NCBI GenBank assembly: GCA_902569115.1
Contig: CACFTI010000014.1
Location: forward strand, 1-54,925
Source: an uncultured Verrucomicrobiota bacterium
Lineage (GTDB): Bacteria; Verrucomicrobiota; Verrucomicrobiia; Opitutales; Seribacteraceae
Length of the DNA: 54,925 nt
Reading direction: 5' to 3'
Part shown: positions 1-9,016 of the stretch, in pieces
Position numbering within the stretch: the first letter of the stretch is position 1
Layout of the letters: each line of letters begins with the position of its first letter
Program-made: the position numbers and the translations under genes
Notes under the pieces: model-generated
Told to the model about the DNA's origin: nothing
What the model saw: the letters and a program-made list of their open reading frames with translations, nothing else
Databases searched by the model: none

Positions 1-455
1 TTTTTTATAAGACGGTAGAAACAGCTCTGGAAATGAGAGAAGTCTTGGTTGATTTATTTCCGCAAAGTGACCTAACGATTATGTCGGCAGCTGTTTCGGA
101 TCATCGACCCGAATTCTTCCGCGGCAAAAAAATTAAAAAGAATAAGTTTCCCGAAAGTTTAAACCTTATCCCTAATCCAGATATTCTTCATGAGCTGGGT
201 AGTATGAAATTGCCAAATCAGAAGTTAATCGGTTTTGCTGCTGAGAGTGACGATCATATCGCGAATGGACAAAAAAAACTGGAGGCAAAAAACCTGGACT
301 GGATAGTAGTGAATGATATCTCAAACCCAAAAATCGGTTTTGAATCTGAAATGAACCAGGTTACTTTATTGTCTCGAAACAATGAGCACTTTTCCTTTCC
401 ATTGTCTTCCAAGAAAGAAATAGCCTCTGCTATTCTCAATCAGGTATGGAAGTAA
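1..455 (+). CDS. coaBC: CoaBC, C-terminal part (phosphopantothenate-cysteine ligase domain), 5' partial
   Basis: The reading frame is open from the left edge, so the N-terminal flavin decarboxylase half lies outside the window. What is visible is the C-terminal CoaB part, which joins 4'-phosphopantothenate to cysteine in coenzyme A synthesis. The first residues match the VxTAxEM segment of the family. Then come the AAVSDHRP stretch, the KIKK segment, an NPDIL motif, GFAAE and the typical VVND segment (IVVNDIS), which together are characteristic of CoaB. The ATG at 33 is internal rather than the true start. The stop overlaps the start of the downstream histidine kinase by 10 bp, so the two are probably co-transcribed. 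Confidence 0.9.
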   Translation, partial: FYKTVETALEMREVLVDLFPQSDLTIMSAAVSDHRPEFFRGKKIKKNKFPESLNLIPNPDILHELGSMKLPNQKLIGFAAESDDHIANGQKKLEAKNLDWIVVNDISNPKIGFESEMNQVTLLSRNNEHFSFPLSSKKEIASAILNQVWK

Positions 456-1654
456 ACAAATCAAATCGTAATCCCCTGGACCGTGTCCTTGGCCGTCTGG
501 ATGATTTGGATGAAGTTAACCTTGGAATTCTCGTTCAAAGGCTTGCCAGAGAACGCAAATTACTGGAGACGGTTTTTGATGTTATTCGGGACGGCGTATT
601 GGTTTTGGACGAAAAAGGTTTTCTTACCTACTCTAATCAGCAAGGTCGAAACTTGATTGGGTTGAAGGATAACCATTCTGAAAAAATAAATATTCGAAAA
701 GCATCCCCTGAAATAGCTCGTGCTTTGGGCATGGATAGGGCACAAGATCCTTCCTATCCGGAGGTTGTGATGAGAGAGATGCAAATTTCCTACCCAGAAG
801 TTAGGCAGCTACGTATCTATGCTGTGCCTATTGAGAGGTCTGGTTCCAAGGAGACAGAAGGGGGGAAGGCAGGACTTGCGGTGGTGATGACTGACTTTAC
901 CGAGGAGCTGGATGATTTGAACGCCAAAATTGAAAGCGAAAAAGTATCCAGCATAATGGATCTTGCTGCCGGAGTTGCACATGAATTGGGTAACCCACTG
1001 AATTCTATAAACATACATCTCCAGCTGTTACAGCGGAATTTAAAAAGTATGGGGCAGGATACGAAGATGCAAAAGTCCCTCCAATCCTGTATCAAGGAGG
1101 TTCAGCGCTTGGACGGTATCATTTCGCATTTTTTGAAAGCAATTCGACCCACGGATCCCGATTTTAAGAAAATTAATCTTCTGAAGATCATTGAAGAAAC
1201 AGTCCGGTTAAGGGAGAAGGAATTGAATGCGAAAAAAATCTCGGTGAGCATGGAAGCTGGAGTTAGAGAGCCCATGATTCATGCAGATGCGGAGCAGATC
1301 AAACAGGTCTTTTTCAATGTCATCGGAAATGGAGTGGATGCAGTCGGTGAAAATTCAACAATTCGAATCGTGACTGGTATCGATGATCATTATGTTTTCG
1401 CAAAAATTGTTGATCAGGGAACAGGCATCAAAAAAGAGGATATTGCCCGGGTGTTCGAACCTTACTTTACGACCAAAAAAACCGGGCATGGGATCGGCAT
1501 GATGATTGTTCACCGAATTATGAGAGATCATGGGGGCGAAGTGGGCATAGATAGCAAGGAAGGGTCAGGCACAATTGTCACCTTGAATTTTCCGCGAAAA
1601 TCAATTCGTCGTACACTGCTTGAAAGTACAGAATCAGATAACCAAGTAGCATGA
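446..1654 (+). CDS. Soluble sensor histidine kinase, NtrB-like (PAS + HisKA + HATPase)
   Basis: This is a 402-residue kinase without membrane segments, so it senses a cytoplasmic signal. A PAS domain occupies about residues 35-150. The HisKA H-box has the phospho-acceptor His179 in VAHELGNPL. The ATPase domain follows, with an N-box around Asn291-Asn295, a G1 box DQGTGI at 323-328, and an F box near FEPYFTTK. The G2 box reads GHGIGM (347-352) instead of the common GTGLGL, a mild deviation. The gene overlaps coaBC by 10 bp and the downstream sigma-54 activator by 4 bp (ATGA), so kinase and regulator are a cognate pair. The signal sensed cannot be read from sequence. Confidence 0.9.
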   Translation: MEVNKSNRNPLDRVLGRLDDLDEVNLGILVQRLARERKLLETVFDVIRDGVLVLDEKGFLTYSNQQGRNLIGLKDNHSEKINIRKASPEIARALGMDRAQDPSYPEVVMREMQISYPEVRQLRIYAVPIERSGSKETEGGKAGLAVVMTDFTEELDDLNAKIESEKVSSIMDLAAGVAHELGNPLNSINIHLQLLQRNLKSMGQDTKMQKSLQSCIKEVQRLDGIISHFLKAIRPTDPDFKKINLLKIIEETVRLREKELNAKKISVSMEAGVREPMIHADAEQIKQVFFNVIGNGVDAVGENSTIRIVTGIDDHYVFAKIVDQGTGIKKEDIARVFEPYFTTKKTGHGIGMMIVHRIMRDHGGEVGIDSKEGSGTIVTLNFPRKSIRRTLLESTESDNQVA

Positions 1655-3018
1655 AATCGAATTTGTTGATTGTTGATGATGAAGAGCATACCCGCGAAGG
1701 GCTGGAACTTGCGTTGGAAGACAAGTTCGAAGTCTTTTTGGCCTCGAGTGCGGAAGAAGCTTTTAATGCGATGGAGGCGGAAAAATTTGAGGTGGTCCTC
1801 ACCGACTTGCGAATGTCGGGCGAGTCCGGCATGAGCGTGATTGATTATGCCATCAGAAATGCTCCTGATTCGATTTGTATTATGATGACTGCCTACGGGG
1901 AAGTGGATGTCGCGGTCGAAGCAATGAAAAGGGGAGCTTTTGACTTTCTTTCCAAACCGGTGAATTTAGAGAAATTAGATTTGCTGATCATGCGTGGCTT
2001 GAATGAAAGAAAGCTCAAAAAAGAAAACCACGATTTGCATAAACGCCTTGATAAAACTTATAGCTTTGATGGCATTCTTGGTAAATCCCAGGCCTTGGAA
2101 AAAGTGCTGGAGCAGGTTCAATTAGTCGGTCCATCCAAAGCAACGGTTCTCGTAACCGGGGAAACAGGTACCGGAAAAGAGCTTATTGCCCAGGCAATTC
2201 ATCAAAACAGTGATCGTTCGCGCGGCCCTTTTGTTCCTGTTCATTGTGCTGCCCTACCTTCCAACTTACTGGAGAGCGAATTATTTGGACATGAAAAAGG
2301 TGCATTTACTGGAGCCATGGAGAAACGAATAGGTCGCTTTGAATCTGCCAATAAGGGTACTTTATTTCTGGATGAAATTGGAGAAATTGATGCATCTACC
2401 CAGGTTAAACTGCTGCGATTTCTTGAATCGAAAAGTATTGAAAGGTTAGGAAGTGCTCAGACAATCGACTTGGATGTACGTTTAGTCTGTGCGACCAATC
2501 GCGATCTACGAAAAATGTCAGAGAAAGGTGAATTTCGAGAGGATCTATTTTATCGCATGAATGTGGTAACGGTTCATCTGCCAGCACTTCGCGAAAGAGG
2601 CGAAGATGTATCTCTCTTGCTTCACCATTTTTTAAAACAATTTGCCAATGAGAATCAATTTGATGTACCTACCCTTAATCGAGAAGCACTCGAAGTGCTT
2701 GAAAAATATTCTTGGCCGGGAAACATTCGTGAATTGCGTAACTTTTGCGAGAATCTTGTGGTGCTAAAGAGAGGTCTGGAGATTACACCGTATGATTTGG
2801 ATATCCGTTTTTCTTCAAATGAAGCGAGTGCCCAAAGTGTTCCTTCTGAAGGTGTCGCGGCATCCCATCTTTCGGTAGAAGAAAATGAAAAAAGGCTTCT
2901 ACGCAATGCACTTTTACAATCGGGAGGAAATCGCACGAAGGCAGCTGAGTTAATGGGTATTAGCCGGCGGACATTGCATCGTAAATTGGAGAAGTGGCCA
3001 GAACTCGATCACAAATAA
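1651..3018 (+). CDS. Sigma-54-dependent response regulator, NtrC family
   Basis: The 455-residue protein has the full NtrC architecture. The receiver domain spans about 1-120, with acidic residues Asp9/Asp10, the phospho-acceptor Asp52, Thr80 and Lys102. The AAA+ domain spans about 140-375, with Walker A GETGTGKE (170-177), the sigma-54-contacting GAFTGA loop (217-222) and Walker B LFLDE (Asp241-Glu242). A Fis-type helix-turn-helix lies at the C-terminus ([20 protein letters not shown]). Because GAFTGA is intact it should activate sigma-54 promoters after phosphorylation by the kinase encoded just upstream (4-bp overlap). No convincing -24/-12 promoter was recognised in the window, so its targets are unknown. 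Confidence 0.95.
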   Translation: MKSNLLIVDDEEHTREGLELALEDKFEVFLASSAEEAFNAMEAEKFEVVLTDLRMSGESGMSVIDYAIRNAPDSICIMMTAYGEVDVAVEAMKRGAFDFLSKPVNLEKLDLLIMRGLNERKLKKENHDLHKRLDKTYSFDGILGKSQALEKVLEQVQLVGPSKATVLVTGETGTGKELIAQAIHQNSDRSRGPFVPVHCAALPSNLLESELFGHEKGAFTGAMEKRIGRFESANKGTLFLDEIGEIDASTQVKLLRFLESKSIERLGSAQTIDLDVRLVCATNRDLRKMSEKGEFREDLFYRMNVVTVHLPALRERGEDVSLLLHHFLKQFANENQFDVPTLNREALEVLEKYSWPGNIRELRNFCENLVVLKRGLEITPYDLDIRFSSNEASAQSVPSEGVAASHLSVEENEKRLLRNALLQSGGNRTKAAELMGISRRTLHRKLEKWPELDHK

Positions 3019-3026
3019 TAGGGAGA

Positions 3027-3101
<75 letters not shown>

Positions 3102-3113
3102 ATCATGACTAAT

Positions 3114-3142
3114 ATTATGGGTAATCTTTTGGCTTGTGTCAA
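3114..3142 (-). promoter_or_regulatory. Sigma-70-type promoter of tRNA-Asn
   Basis: On the minus strand a perfect TTGACA (3137-3142) is followed after 17 bp by CATAAT (3114-3119), five of six matches to TATAAT. The predicted transcription start lies a few bases upstream of the mature tRNA 5' end at 3101. Confidence 0.7.
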
Positions 3143-3163
3143 CCTCGACCCTTTAAGTCAAAA

Positions 3164-3197
3164 GGACCCTACCATATTGCCTCATACGGTAGGGTCC
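3164..3197 (-). terminator. Rho-independent terminator downstream of the TonB-dependent receptor
   Basis: A perfect 10-bp inverted repeat (GGACCCTACC at 3164-3173 and GGTAGGGTCC at 3188-3197, 14-base loop) is followed on the minus strand by TTTT. It lies about 115 bp past the receptor stop codon and just upstream of the tRNA-Asn promoter, so it would insulate the two units. Confidence 0.7.
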
Positions 3198-3310
3198 ATA
3201 AGACCTATGTAGATAGTGTTGCCCCCACTTTCTACTTAAACAAGTTATTTTTTAATTTTACGGATAACCTGAAACAAACAAACTAGATCTTAAATATTTA
3301 TATTAAAAAT

Positions 3311-5449
3311 TTAGAATTTGCTTGTTATACTAAGCATAGCGTTGATAGGTGCACCAACTGATACTTGATGTGTGCTATGTGAGTGTGGGAAATAAAGCTC
3401 ATCCAAAAGGTTTTCAATATTTAGCCCAAGAGTTGTGTTATCAGTAAGGGCATAGGATGCCCCAACATCTACTCTGGTATAGTCCGGCAATTCAGGAGAT
3501 CCTGCGGAGGTGCTTTTGAGGTAGCTTTCGTCTTGGTAAATGATTCCGAGATTAACGGCAAGGCGGTCGGAAACCAAGTAGTTATTCCAAATTGAAAACA
3601 CATTCTCTGGAGCTTCTTTCAGCCTGTTTCCATCTTTGTCCTTAGCATCTAGGCTCGTGTAACCTGCAGTCAGGTACCATTTTTCTGACAAATTGCCAGT
3701 AAGTTGCAGTTCGAAACCTGTTGTTTCTGACTCTTGTTCGGAACTGGTTCCATCACCATTAAGAACTGGCTTGTTAGCCTGCACTTCAAAATAGGCGGCG
3801 TTCATGGTCAATCCTACCGGCAGGTCATACTTTATTCCAAACTCAATATTTTCGAAGGTGTTTGGATCAAGTTTGCTGTCACTTGAACCGAGCTTGGCAT
3901 ACTGGTCCCCTGCTTTAGGAGCAAAGGTTTCACTATAAGCACCATAGAGCATAGCTTCGTTTGTAATATCAAAGGTCAATCCTGCTCGAGGAGATGTGGT
4001 AAAATCTCTGTCATCTCCGCTATTTGCTGCGGTTTTAGCGTCAACTACATCAAACCTCATATCGTCAAAGCGTACGCCCAATAGAAGGTTTATGGAATCA
4101 GTGATAGAAATCTCGTCGTTAAGATAAAACGAAAGCACATCAATTTCTGCAAATGTCCTGTCATTCAAAGCACTATTTGCTCCAGTGTAACCTTGGTTAA
4201 ATGTTGCGTTTCCTGAACTATTAACCCCGTACCCACCTGTGAGATTTAAAGGACGAGAGATGTTAAATACTTCATTATCGTCATTTGTTTGATCCCAGTT
4301 GGTATTGTAACGGTCGTTGTCGTTGTCAGTGTCTAGGTATTGTATTCCGGCAGTAATGTTATGCACAAGGCTACCAGTTTCGAATTCTCCAGAAACATCA
4401 TAAGAAAGAATGCCAGTACTACGTTTAGTGGTGTCTTTATATCCATCGATAGTTACTACTGAAGTACCTGCTGTGTAGCCAGAAGCGTAGATGTTTTGAT
4501 AAAGCTTGTCATGGCTACTGTGGCTAACCGCTAAACGACCATTTAAGGAATCAGCTAAGTCATGCTCGAAAATAGCCCGAAAAATGTGTGCTTCGTGCGT
4601 CGAGAAATTTTCCGTGGCGTCACCAAATACTATATTCTTGTAGGCTTCAACTGGTTTTCCGTTTGCGGTTGGAATACCACGATCAATGAAACGTTCCTGA
4701 TCGAGATACTCATAGGACAGATGTAAAGTTGATCCATCTCCCAAATCATAATTAACAACGGGATTAATTCCAAAGCTGTCGCCGTAGTAGAAATCACGGT
4801 GATTCTCCAGGTTATCCATGAACATATTAACCCGAAAAGCAGAGCTCTCATTCAGATTTAAGTTTTTGTCCAATTGAACACTGGTTTCACCGAAGGTATC
4901 AATACTGCCACTCAGCGTAAGGAAATCTTCTCCGATTTTACCTTGCTTGGAAACGCGGTTGATAAGTCCATATGCCCCACCGAAACCGGAGAGAAGAGCA
5001 TCAGGTCCTCGAATAATCTCAACCTGTTCAATATTATAAAGTGGGCGGTAGTATTGAACATCGTCGCGGACGCCGTCTCGATAAAAATCTTGGGTGGTTC
5101 GCATACCCCGAATTACGGCAGCATCACGGTGTCCCTCTCCTTGTGAATTAATTACACCTGGTGTATAATCGATCACATCCCCAACACTTTTAAGACCTTG
5201 GGCCTTTATTTGGTCTGCGTTCATAATCGATAAACTCTTAGGTAAGCTTTCGGCAGGCAGAGAGGTCTTCAAGCCTGAAGATAAAGTTGGAGCTTCAGTC
5301 TGGGCACCAATCACATTTAATGGTTTAAGCTCAGAAGTAGCTTTTTCGCCATCTTCTTGGGCAAGTAGATTGAAGTTGGCCAAGGCTAAAGCCAAAAGTC
5401 CAATTCCATATTTATGAGTTATATTTTTCATGTGAGTTTGTGTTTGCAT
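3311..5449 (-). CDS. TonB-dependent siderophore-type outer-membrane receptor
   Basis: This is an outer-membrane gated barrel of about 712 residues. A signal peptide (hydrophobic GIGLLALALANFNLLAQ) is followed by a plug domain (SLPKSLSIMNADQIKAQG, the VIRG and EIIRGPDALL segments, around residues 55-210) and then a barrel ending in an aromatic residue (ITSKF). The plug and barrel resemble ferric-siderophore receptors of the FhuA/Fiu type. The frame can be opened to 5503, but those extra 18 residues only translate the operator repeats at 5457-5499. I therefore prefer the ATG at 5449, or 5431 (MKNITH), where the signal peptide begins properly; neither has a clear Shine-Dalgarno sequence. It stands alone: no TonB/ExbBD, siderophore or transporter gene is adjacent. 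Iron regulation is inferred from the operator. Confidence 0.9.
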   Translation of the reverse strand: MQTQTHMKNITHKYGIGLLALALANFNLLAQEDGEKATSELKPLNVIGAQTEAPTLSSGLKTSLPAESLPKSLSIMNADQIKAQGLKSVGDVIDYTPGVINSQGEGHRDAAVIRGMRTTQDFYRDGVRDDVQYYRPLYNIEQVEIIRGPDALLSGFGGAYGLINRVSKQGKIGEDFLTLSGSIDTFGETSVQLDKNLNLNESSAFRVNMFMDNLENHRDFYYGDSFGINPVVNYDLGDGSTLHLSYEYLDQERFIDRGIPTANGKPVEAYKNIVFGDATENFSTHEAHIFRAIFEHDLADSLNGRLAVSHSSHDKLYQNIYASGYTAGTSVVTIDGYKDTTKRSTGILSYDVSGEFETGSLVHNITAGIQYLDTDNDNDRYNTNWDQTNDDNEVFNISRPLNLTGGYGVNSSGNATFNQGYTGANSALNDRTFAEIDVLSFYLNDEISITDSINLLLGVRFDDMRFDVVDAKTAANSGDDRDFTTSPRAGLTFDITNEAMLYGAYSETFAPKAGDQYAKLGSSDSKLDPNTFENIEFGIKYDLPVGLTMNAAYFEVQANKPVLNGDGTSSEQESETTGFELQLTGNLSEKWYLTAGYTSLDAKDKDGNRLKEAPENVFSIWNNYLVSDRLAVNLGIIYQDESYLKSTSAGSPELPDYTRVDVGASYALTDNTTLGLNIENLLDELYFPHSHSTHQVSVGAPINAMLSITSKF

Positions 5450-5456
5450 TGGGTAA

Positions 5457-5499
5457 TGAGACTGAGACTCAATCTCAATGAGACTGAGACTCAATCTCA
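5457..5499. promoter_or_regulatory. Exact tandem palindromic operator (Fur-like), two 21-bp copies
   Basis: Two identical 21-bp units (5457-5477 and 5479-5499) sit at a 22-bp period, about two helical turns. Each unit is an imperfect palindrome of the form TGAGA-n-TGAG-n-CTCA-n-TCTCA; only the centre and one symmetric pair break the symmetry. The spacing of half-sites matches the Fur box TGATA-n-TGAT-n-ATCA-n-TATCA. The site lies immediately upstream of the preferred receptor start and downstream of a TTGACA hexamer, a repressor-type position. Binding by Fur is inference; another dimeric repressor is possible. Confidence 0.6.
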
Positions 5500-5517
5500 A
5501 CAAGGAGCCTTTGTCAA
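5489..5517 (-). promoter_or_regulatory. Possible promoter of the TonB-dependent receptor
   Basis: On the minus strand a perfect -35 hexamer TTGACA lies at 5512-5517. With a 17-bp spacer the -10 region would fall within the upstream operator copy (5489-5494, TTGAGT, a poor match). The operator would then overlap the polymerase site, as expected for repression. The -10 element itself is weak. Confidence 0.35.
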
Positions 5518-5602
5518 CACCTTTTGGGAAAAAGTTTGAAAATTAGAAGATATTAAAACTCTTTTACGACCAAAGCCTCAGAAAACTGGAATAGTATTCA
5601 AT

Positions 5603-5634
5603 TTGACCACTCAATAGTTTCAATATTTTATAAT
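5603..5634 (+). promoter_or_regulatory. Promoter of tRNA-Arg
   Basis: A perfect -10 TATAAT (5629-5634) ends 7 bp before the mature tRNA 5' end. A TTGACC hexamer lies at 5603-5608, but the 20-bp spacer is longer than usual, so the -35 assignment is uncertain. Confidence 0.45.
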
Positions 5635-5641
5635 GCTAATT

Positions 5642-5716
5642 GCTCCTGTAGTTCAATGGATAGAACATTGGTCTCCGGAACCGAAGATCTGGGTTCGACT
5701 CCCAGCGGGAGTGCCA
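5642..5716 (+). tRNA. tRNA-Arg (anticodon CCG)
   Basis: The cloverleaf has acceptor GCTCCTG/CGGGAGT with two G-T wobbles, an anticodon stem TTGGT/ACCGA with loop CTCCGGA (anticodon CCG, reading CGG), and T-arm CTGGG/CCCAG around TTCGACT. The discriminator is G and the CCA end is encoded (5714-5716). Confidence 0.96.
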
Positions 5717-5772
5717 CTTAGTTTCTTTGATCTAATCTTGGCAGTTGTCTGATTTAGAATAGGATAAGGTTT

Positions 5773-6528
5773 ATGAATCTAGATTCATTGATACCTCTAA
5801 AGCAGAAACTCGAAACGCATCCTATTTTTGAGAGGATTAATTCAGTTGAAGAATTAAAAATTTTCATGGAACACCATGTGTTTGCGGTTTGGGATTTCAT
5901 GTCTCTGCTCAAAAAGCTTCAAAAGGATTTGGTGCCAAACGGATCCCCTTGGATCCCCAACCCTAATGGTAATCTTGTTAGGTTCATCAACGAGATTGTT
6001 ATGGAAGAGGAATCTGATCAGGCGTTTGGAAAGGGAAATGAAATTACCTACACAAGTCATTATCAAATTTATTTAGATGCAATGTCTGAAGTGGGTGCAT
6101 CGACAAATGTGATCACGGAATTTGTGGAGGAGGTATCGGGCAAAGGTATCGATGCAGCTTTCGATTCCAGCAAGATTCCAGATCCTTCCTTGAAATTTAT
6201 GAAGCATACTTTCGATCTGATCGAAAGGGGAAAGTCTCATGAAATTGCATCCTCTTTTGCTATCGGGCGGGAAAGTATAGTGCCCCTGATGTTTCAAAGG
6301 ATTCTGGATCAGTCAAAGTTGGGAGCTCAGGAAGTGCCTGTTTTTCGTTATTATTTACAAAGACACGCAGAGCTCGACGGTGATCATCACGGACCGATGG
6401 CACTCAAATTATTAGAAAATATGTCCGCAGGTGATCCCGAGGTAGAAAACGAAATTGTACAACAGGCAGAAAAAAGTATCGAACAAAGAATAAGTTTTTG
6501 GGACGGAGTCCATGCCGCCTTGCCTTGA
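5773..6528 (+). CDS. DUF3050 family protein (heme oxygenase-like fold)
   Basis: This 251-residue soluble protein matches the DUF3050 family as I know it. The diagnostic HHVFAVWDFMSLLK segment lies near residues 34-47, followed by LVPNGSPWIP, an EEESD cluster and the late RHAELDGDHHGPMA stretch with conserved His residues. The His/Asp/Glu pattern suggests a helical metal-binding fold of the heme oxygenase-like superfamily, but no reaction is established for this family. An AAGG lies a few bases before the ATG. It follows tRNA-Arg and converges with the mutarotase gene, so it is probably transcribed alone. Confidence 0.8.
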   Translation: MNLDSLIPLKQKLETHPIFERINSVEELKIFMEHHVFAVWDFMSLLKKLQKDLVPNGSPWIPNPNGNLVRFINEIVMEEESDQAFGKGNEITYTSHYQIYLDAMSEVGASTNVITEFVEEVSGKGIDAAFDSSKIPDPSLKFMKHTFDLIERGKSHEIASSFAIGRESIVPLMFQRILDQSKLGAQEVPVFRYYLQRHAELDGDHHGPMALKLLENMSAGDPEVENEIVQQAEKSIEQRISFWDGVHAALP

Positions 6529-6545
6529 AGCTTTAAAATTGAAGA

Positions 6546-7457
6546 TTAAGCCAGTTCTATCTCGATCGTAAATTCATCCCTTGCGGAGGGGGCGACCAAA
6601 CGCGTGGTTTCGTTCGCCGGAGAATTGGGAGGAGACATCCACGGTTCTACACAGTAATAGGGGCTCTCAGGTTTAGTCCATGTTACAAAGGTTAATCGAG
6701 ATCCCACTTCAGCGCCCCCTACTTCGGAAATGCGAATTGTTTCTTCTCCATTACCCAAACTTATTTCGGCACAGGGCTCTGTTGTTTGATTAAAAATATT
6801 ATTGATCAGATCTGGTGCATCTAGGCGGTATGAGCCATCAGTTGATGGTACTTTTTTCGTCAGATTACCCTCTGGTTCGTATTGATAAACAGTCTTGGCG
6901 GGAATCTGTAAAGTATGGTCTGAAAGAGCTAAATCTTTTCGCCAGGGTACCTGAAAATAGGGGTGCAGACCAGCAGACCAGGGGATAGGAGTTCTCCCTT
7001 CATTTTCTAAAACAAGACTAATCTGAAGAGATAATTCAAGAAAATGATAAATAACGGTGAAAGTATATTCATAGGGATAGTATTCATTATCTTTTTGTAT
7101 GAGTTCTGCCTCGAACCCAGACTGATCAATCGAACGGACAGAGAAATCAGCATCCTTGGCAAAGCCATGCATTGGCATATTGACTGAGGCACCAGATGAT
7201 GGAGACCATTTGTCTTGCTCTCCGTCCTGAAAACATCTTCCTGCAAAGGGGAAAAGAATCGGAATACCTCCATGAACATTGCGAATGCCAGTGTCGCTCA
7301 GGGTTTCCGGCCAATGAATGACATCCCTTACCGAACCATCTCCCATGTTTAGATGCCAATTCATGAGCAATGCACCCTGTTCGGGTGAAGCAAGAAAAGT
7401 GGATGGACCCACATCCCATCTTCTAATTTCCTGATCTTGATAGTTGATTTTCTCCAT
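6546..7457 (-). CDS. D-hexose-6-phosphate mutarotase / aldose 1-epimerase family protein
   Basis: A cytoplasmic beta-sandwich enzyme of about 303 residues that likely interconverts alpha and beta anomers of a sugar or sugar phosphate. Family marks are GGIPILFPFAGRC near the N-terminus, MHGFAKD with a conserved His, WSAGLHPYFQVPW with the second His, and the late VEPWMSPPNSP with the putative catalytic Glu. The open frame extends to a TTG at 7505, but the ATG at 7457 (MEKINY) fits the family N-terminus better. It is convergent with the DUF3050 gene with 17 bp between stops. The YeaD-type subfamily fits best; substrate is not resolvable from sequence. Confidence 0.85.
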   Translation of the reverse strand: MEKINYQDQEIRRWDVGPSTFLASPEQGALLMNWHLNMGDGSVRDVIHWPETLSDTGIRNVHGGIPILFPFAGRCFQDGEQDKWSPSSGASVNMPMHGFAKDADFSVRSIDQSGFEAELIQKDNEYYPYEYTFTVIYHFLELSLQISLVLENEGRTPIPWSAGLHPYFQVPWRKDLALSDHTLQIPAKTVYQYEPEGNLTKKVPSTDGSYRLDAPDLINNIFNQTTEPCAEISLGNGEETIRISEVGGAEVGSRLTFVTWTKPESPYYCVEPWMSPPNSPANETTRLVAPSARDEFTIEIELA

Positions 7458-7528
7458 GTATTTCAATTGTCCATTCTTTCCTGTTTGCGCAAATACATTA
7501 ATCAAACAAAATTGAATATGTCCTTTCT

Positions 7529-9016
7529 ATGATACCCAAATTATTAAAACTCCTATCAATTTATTTTCTGCTCTGCGGTTTTTTGTGTGCTAAAGAAAAT
7601 ATGACTGATACAAATTCTTCTTCGCCCTCTTCCCTTTCTGAGGGAGAGGATGATATTATAGTTGCCTATCAAATCCCGATACGGGATCAAATTGGTCCAC
7701 CTATTCTTAATATTTTACGACGAGGATTAAAAGATGCCATCCGGGAAAAAGCAGAGTTGGTTATTCTGGACATGGATACACCAGGTGGGGAGCTTGGAGT
7801 TACATTGGAAATAATGGAAGAAATCATCGAAAACCTAGAAAAGTTCGATGGGAAAATAATCACTTATGTGAACGATGAAGCGATTTCTGCGGGAGCATAT
7901 ATTGCGATCGCAACCAGTGAAATTGCCTTTTCGCCTAAATCACAGATTGGAGCGGCCGAAGCGGTAAGTGGCGGAGGAGCCAATATTGATTCGTCTATGA
8001 AGAGGAAGATTAATTCTTACTTGAAGGCGAAAATACGAAACTATGCAGGGGATTATCGTTACCGCTCACAAGTTATGGCTGCAATGATGGATGCCAATGA
8101 AAGCCTGATTATAGAAGGCGAGCCTCTAAAAACAGCATCAGGTAGTCTTATCAAAAAACCTGGAGAATTGCTTACGCTAACTGGACTGGAGGCTTGCCTA
8201 GAATATGGTACCCCCCCTGCCCCGTTATTAGGGTTTGGAGTTTATGAATCAGTCGAAGAGATAATGGATGAAAGATATGGTTCGGGCCAGTGGGAGATCA
8301 GAAAAATGGAGATTAATTGGGCGGAAGAAATGGGACTATGGCTAAATGGTATAGCACCTTTGATACTAAGTATCGGTTTGGTTTGTATATTTGTGGAATT
8401 CAAAACTCCAGGTTTTGGTATTTTTGGGGTCGTTGGAATTATTCTTTTACTTGTCTTTTTCGGATCAAAATATGTGGCAGGCTTGGCCGGGCAGGAAGAA
8501 TTGCTGGTTTTTCTTTTGGGTGCTTGTCTCGTGCTGGTGGAAATCTTCTTGGCACCCGGTTTGGTGATCCCCGGAGTTTTGGGAATTGCTCTGATGATGG
8601 GCAGTATTTTTTGGGCCATGGTGGATGTGTGGCCAACTCCTGATTTTGAATGGAGTATGGAAGTTATTCGCCCCCCTTTATGGGAGATGTTACAGACATT
8701 AAGTCTGGTATTTTTATTTGGTCTGCTAGTATCTAAGTTTTTACCCAAAACACCTATGTGGAAAAAGCTAGTCCTTTCCACGACTCTTGGAAGTGACGGG
8801 GCACTGAAAGATAATCTGCAAAGTCAGGAAGTTACCAATCAATTGATTGGCAAGCAGGGTAAATCTATTTCAGAATTGTATCCAGGTGGCCAAATAGAAA
8901 TTGATGGTGTTCGCTATGATGCACGCTCGAACTTAGGTAAAATAGCCAAAGGAGAGAAAATTGAAGTTGTCAAAAAATCTGAATTCGAATTAGTGGTCAA
9001 ATTGATAGATACATGA
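7529..9016 (+). CDS. nfeD: NfeD-type membrane-bound serine protease (ClpP-class + membrane + OB fold)
   Basis: The 495-residue protein has a signal peptide, then a ClpP/crotonase-like protease domain (about 45-270) with the nucleophile Ser120 in AISAGAY and general base Lys137 in SPKSQIGA, matching the Ser-Lys dyad of long NfeD proteins. A multi-helix membrane region (about 275-425) and a C-terminal soluble OB-type domain (about 435-495) follow. Long NfeD proteases are encoded next to stomatin/flotillin genes and are thought to cleave membrane partners. The short NfeD gene overlaps the 3' end by 4 bp, and floA follows 50 bp later, so this is the classic NfeD-flotillin operon. Confidence 0.9.
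   Translation: MIPKLLKLLSIYFLLCGFLCAKENMTDTNSSSPSSLSEGEDDIIVAYQIPIRDQIGPPILNILRRGLKDAIREKAELVILDMDTPGGELGVTLEIMEEIIENLEKFDGKIITYVNDEAISAGAYIAIATSEIAFSPKSQIGAAEAVSGGGANIDSSMKRKINSYLKAKIRNYAGDYRYRSQVMAAMMDANESLIIEGEPLKTASGSLIKKPGELLTLTGLEACLEYGTPPAPLLGFGVYESVEEIMDERYGSGQWEIRKMEINWAEEMGLWLNGIAPLILSIGLVCIFVEFKTPGFGIFGVVGIILLLVFFGSKYVAGLAGQEELLVFLLGACLVLVEIFLAPGLVIPGVLGIALMMGSIFWAMVDVWPTPDFEWSMEVIRPPLWEMLQTLSLVFLFGLLVSKFLPKTPMWKKLVLSTTLGSDGALKDNLQSQEVTNQLIGKQGKSISELYPGGQIEIDGVRYDARSNLGKIAKGEKIEVVKKSEFELVVKLIDT

Noticed and set aside
5450-5503. N-terminal extension of the TonB receptor reading frame to 5503
   Set aside because: The extra 18 codons only translate the tandem operator repeat and precede a complete signal peptide, so they are probably not protein-coding.
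8242-8781. 179-codon open frame opposite the nfeD gene
   Set aside because: It lies wholly inside a well-supported gene in the opposite strand; its composition reflects the coding frame of nfeD.
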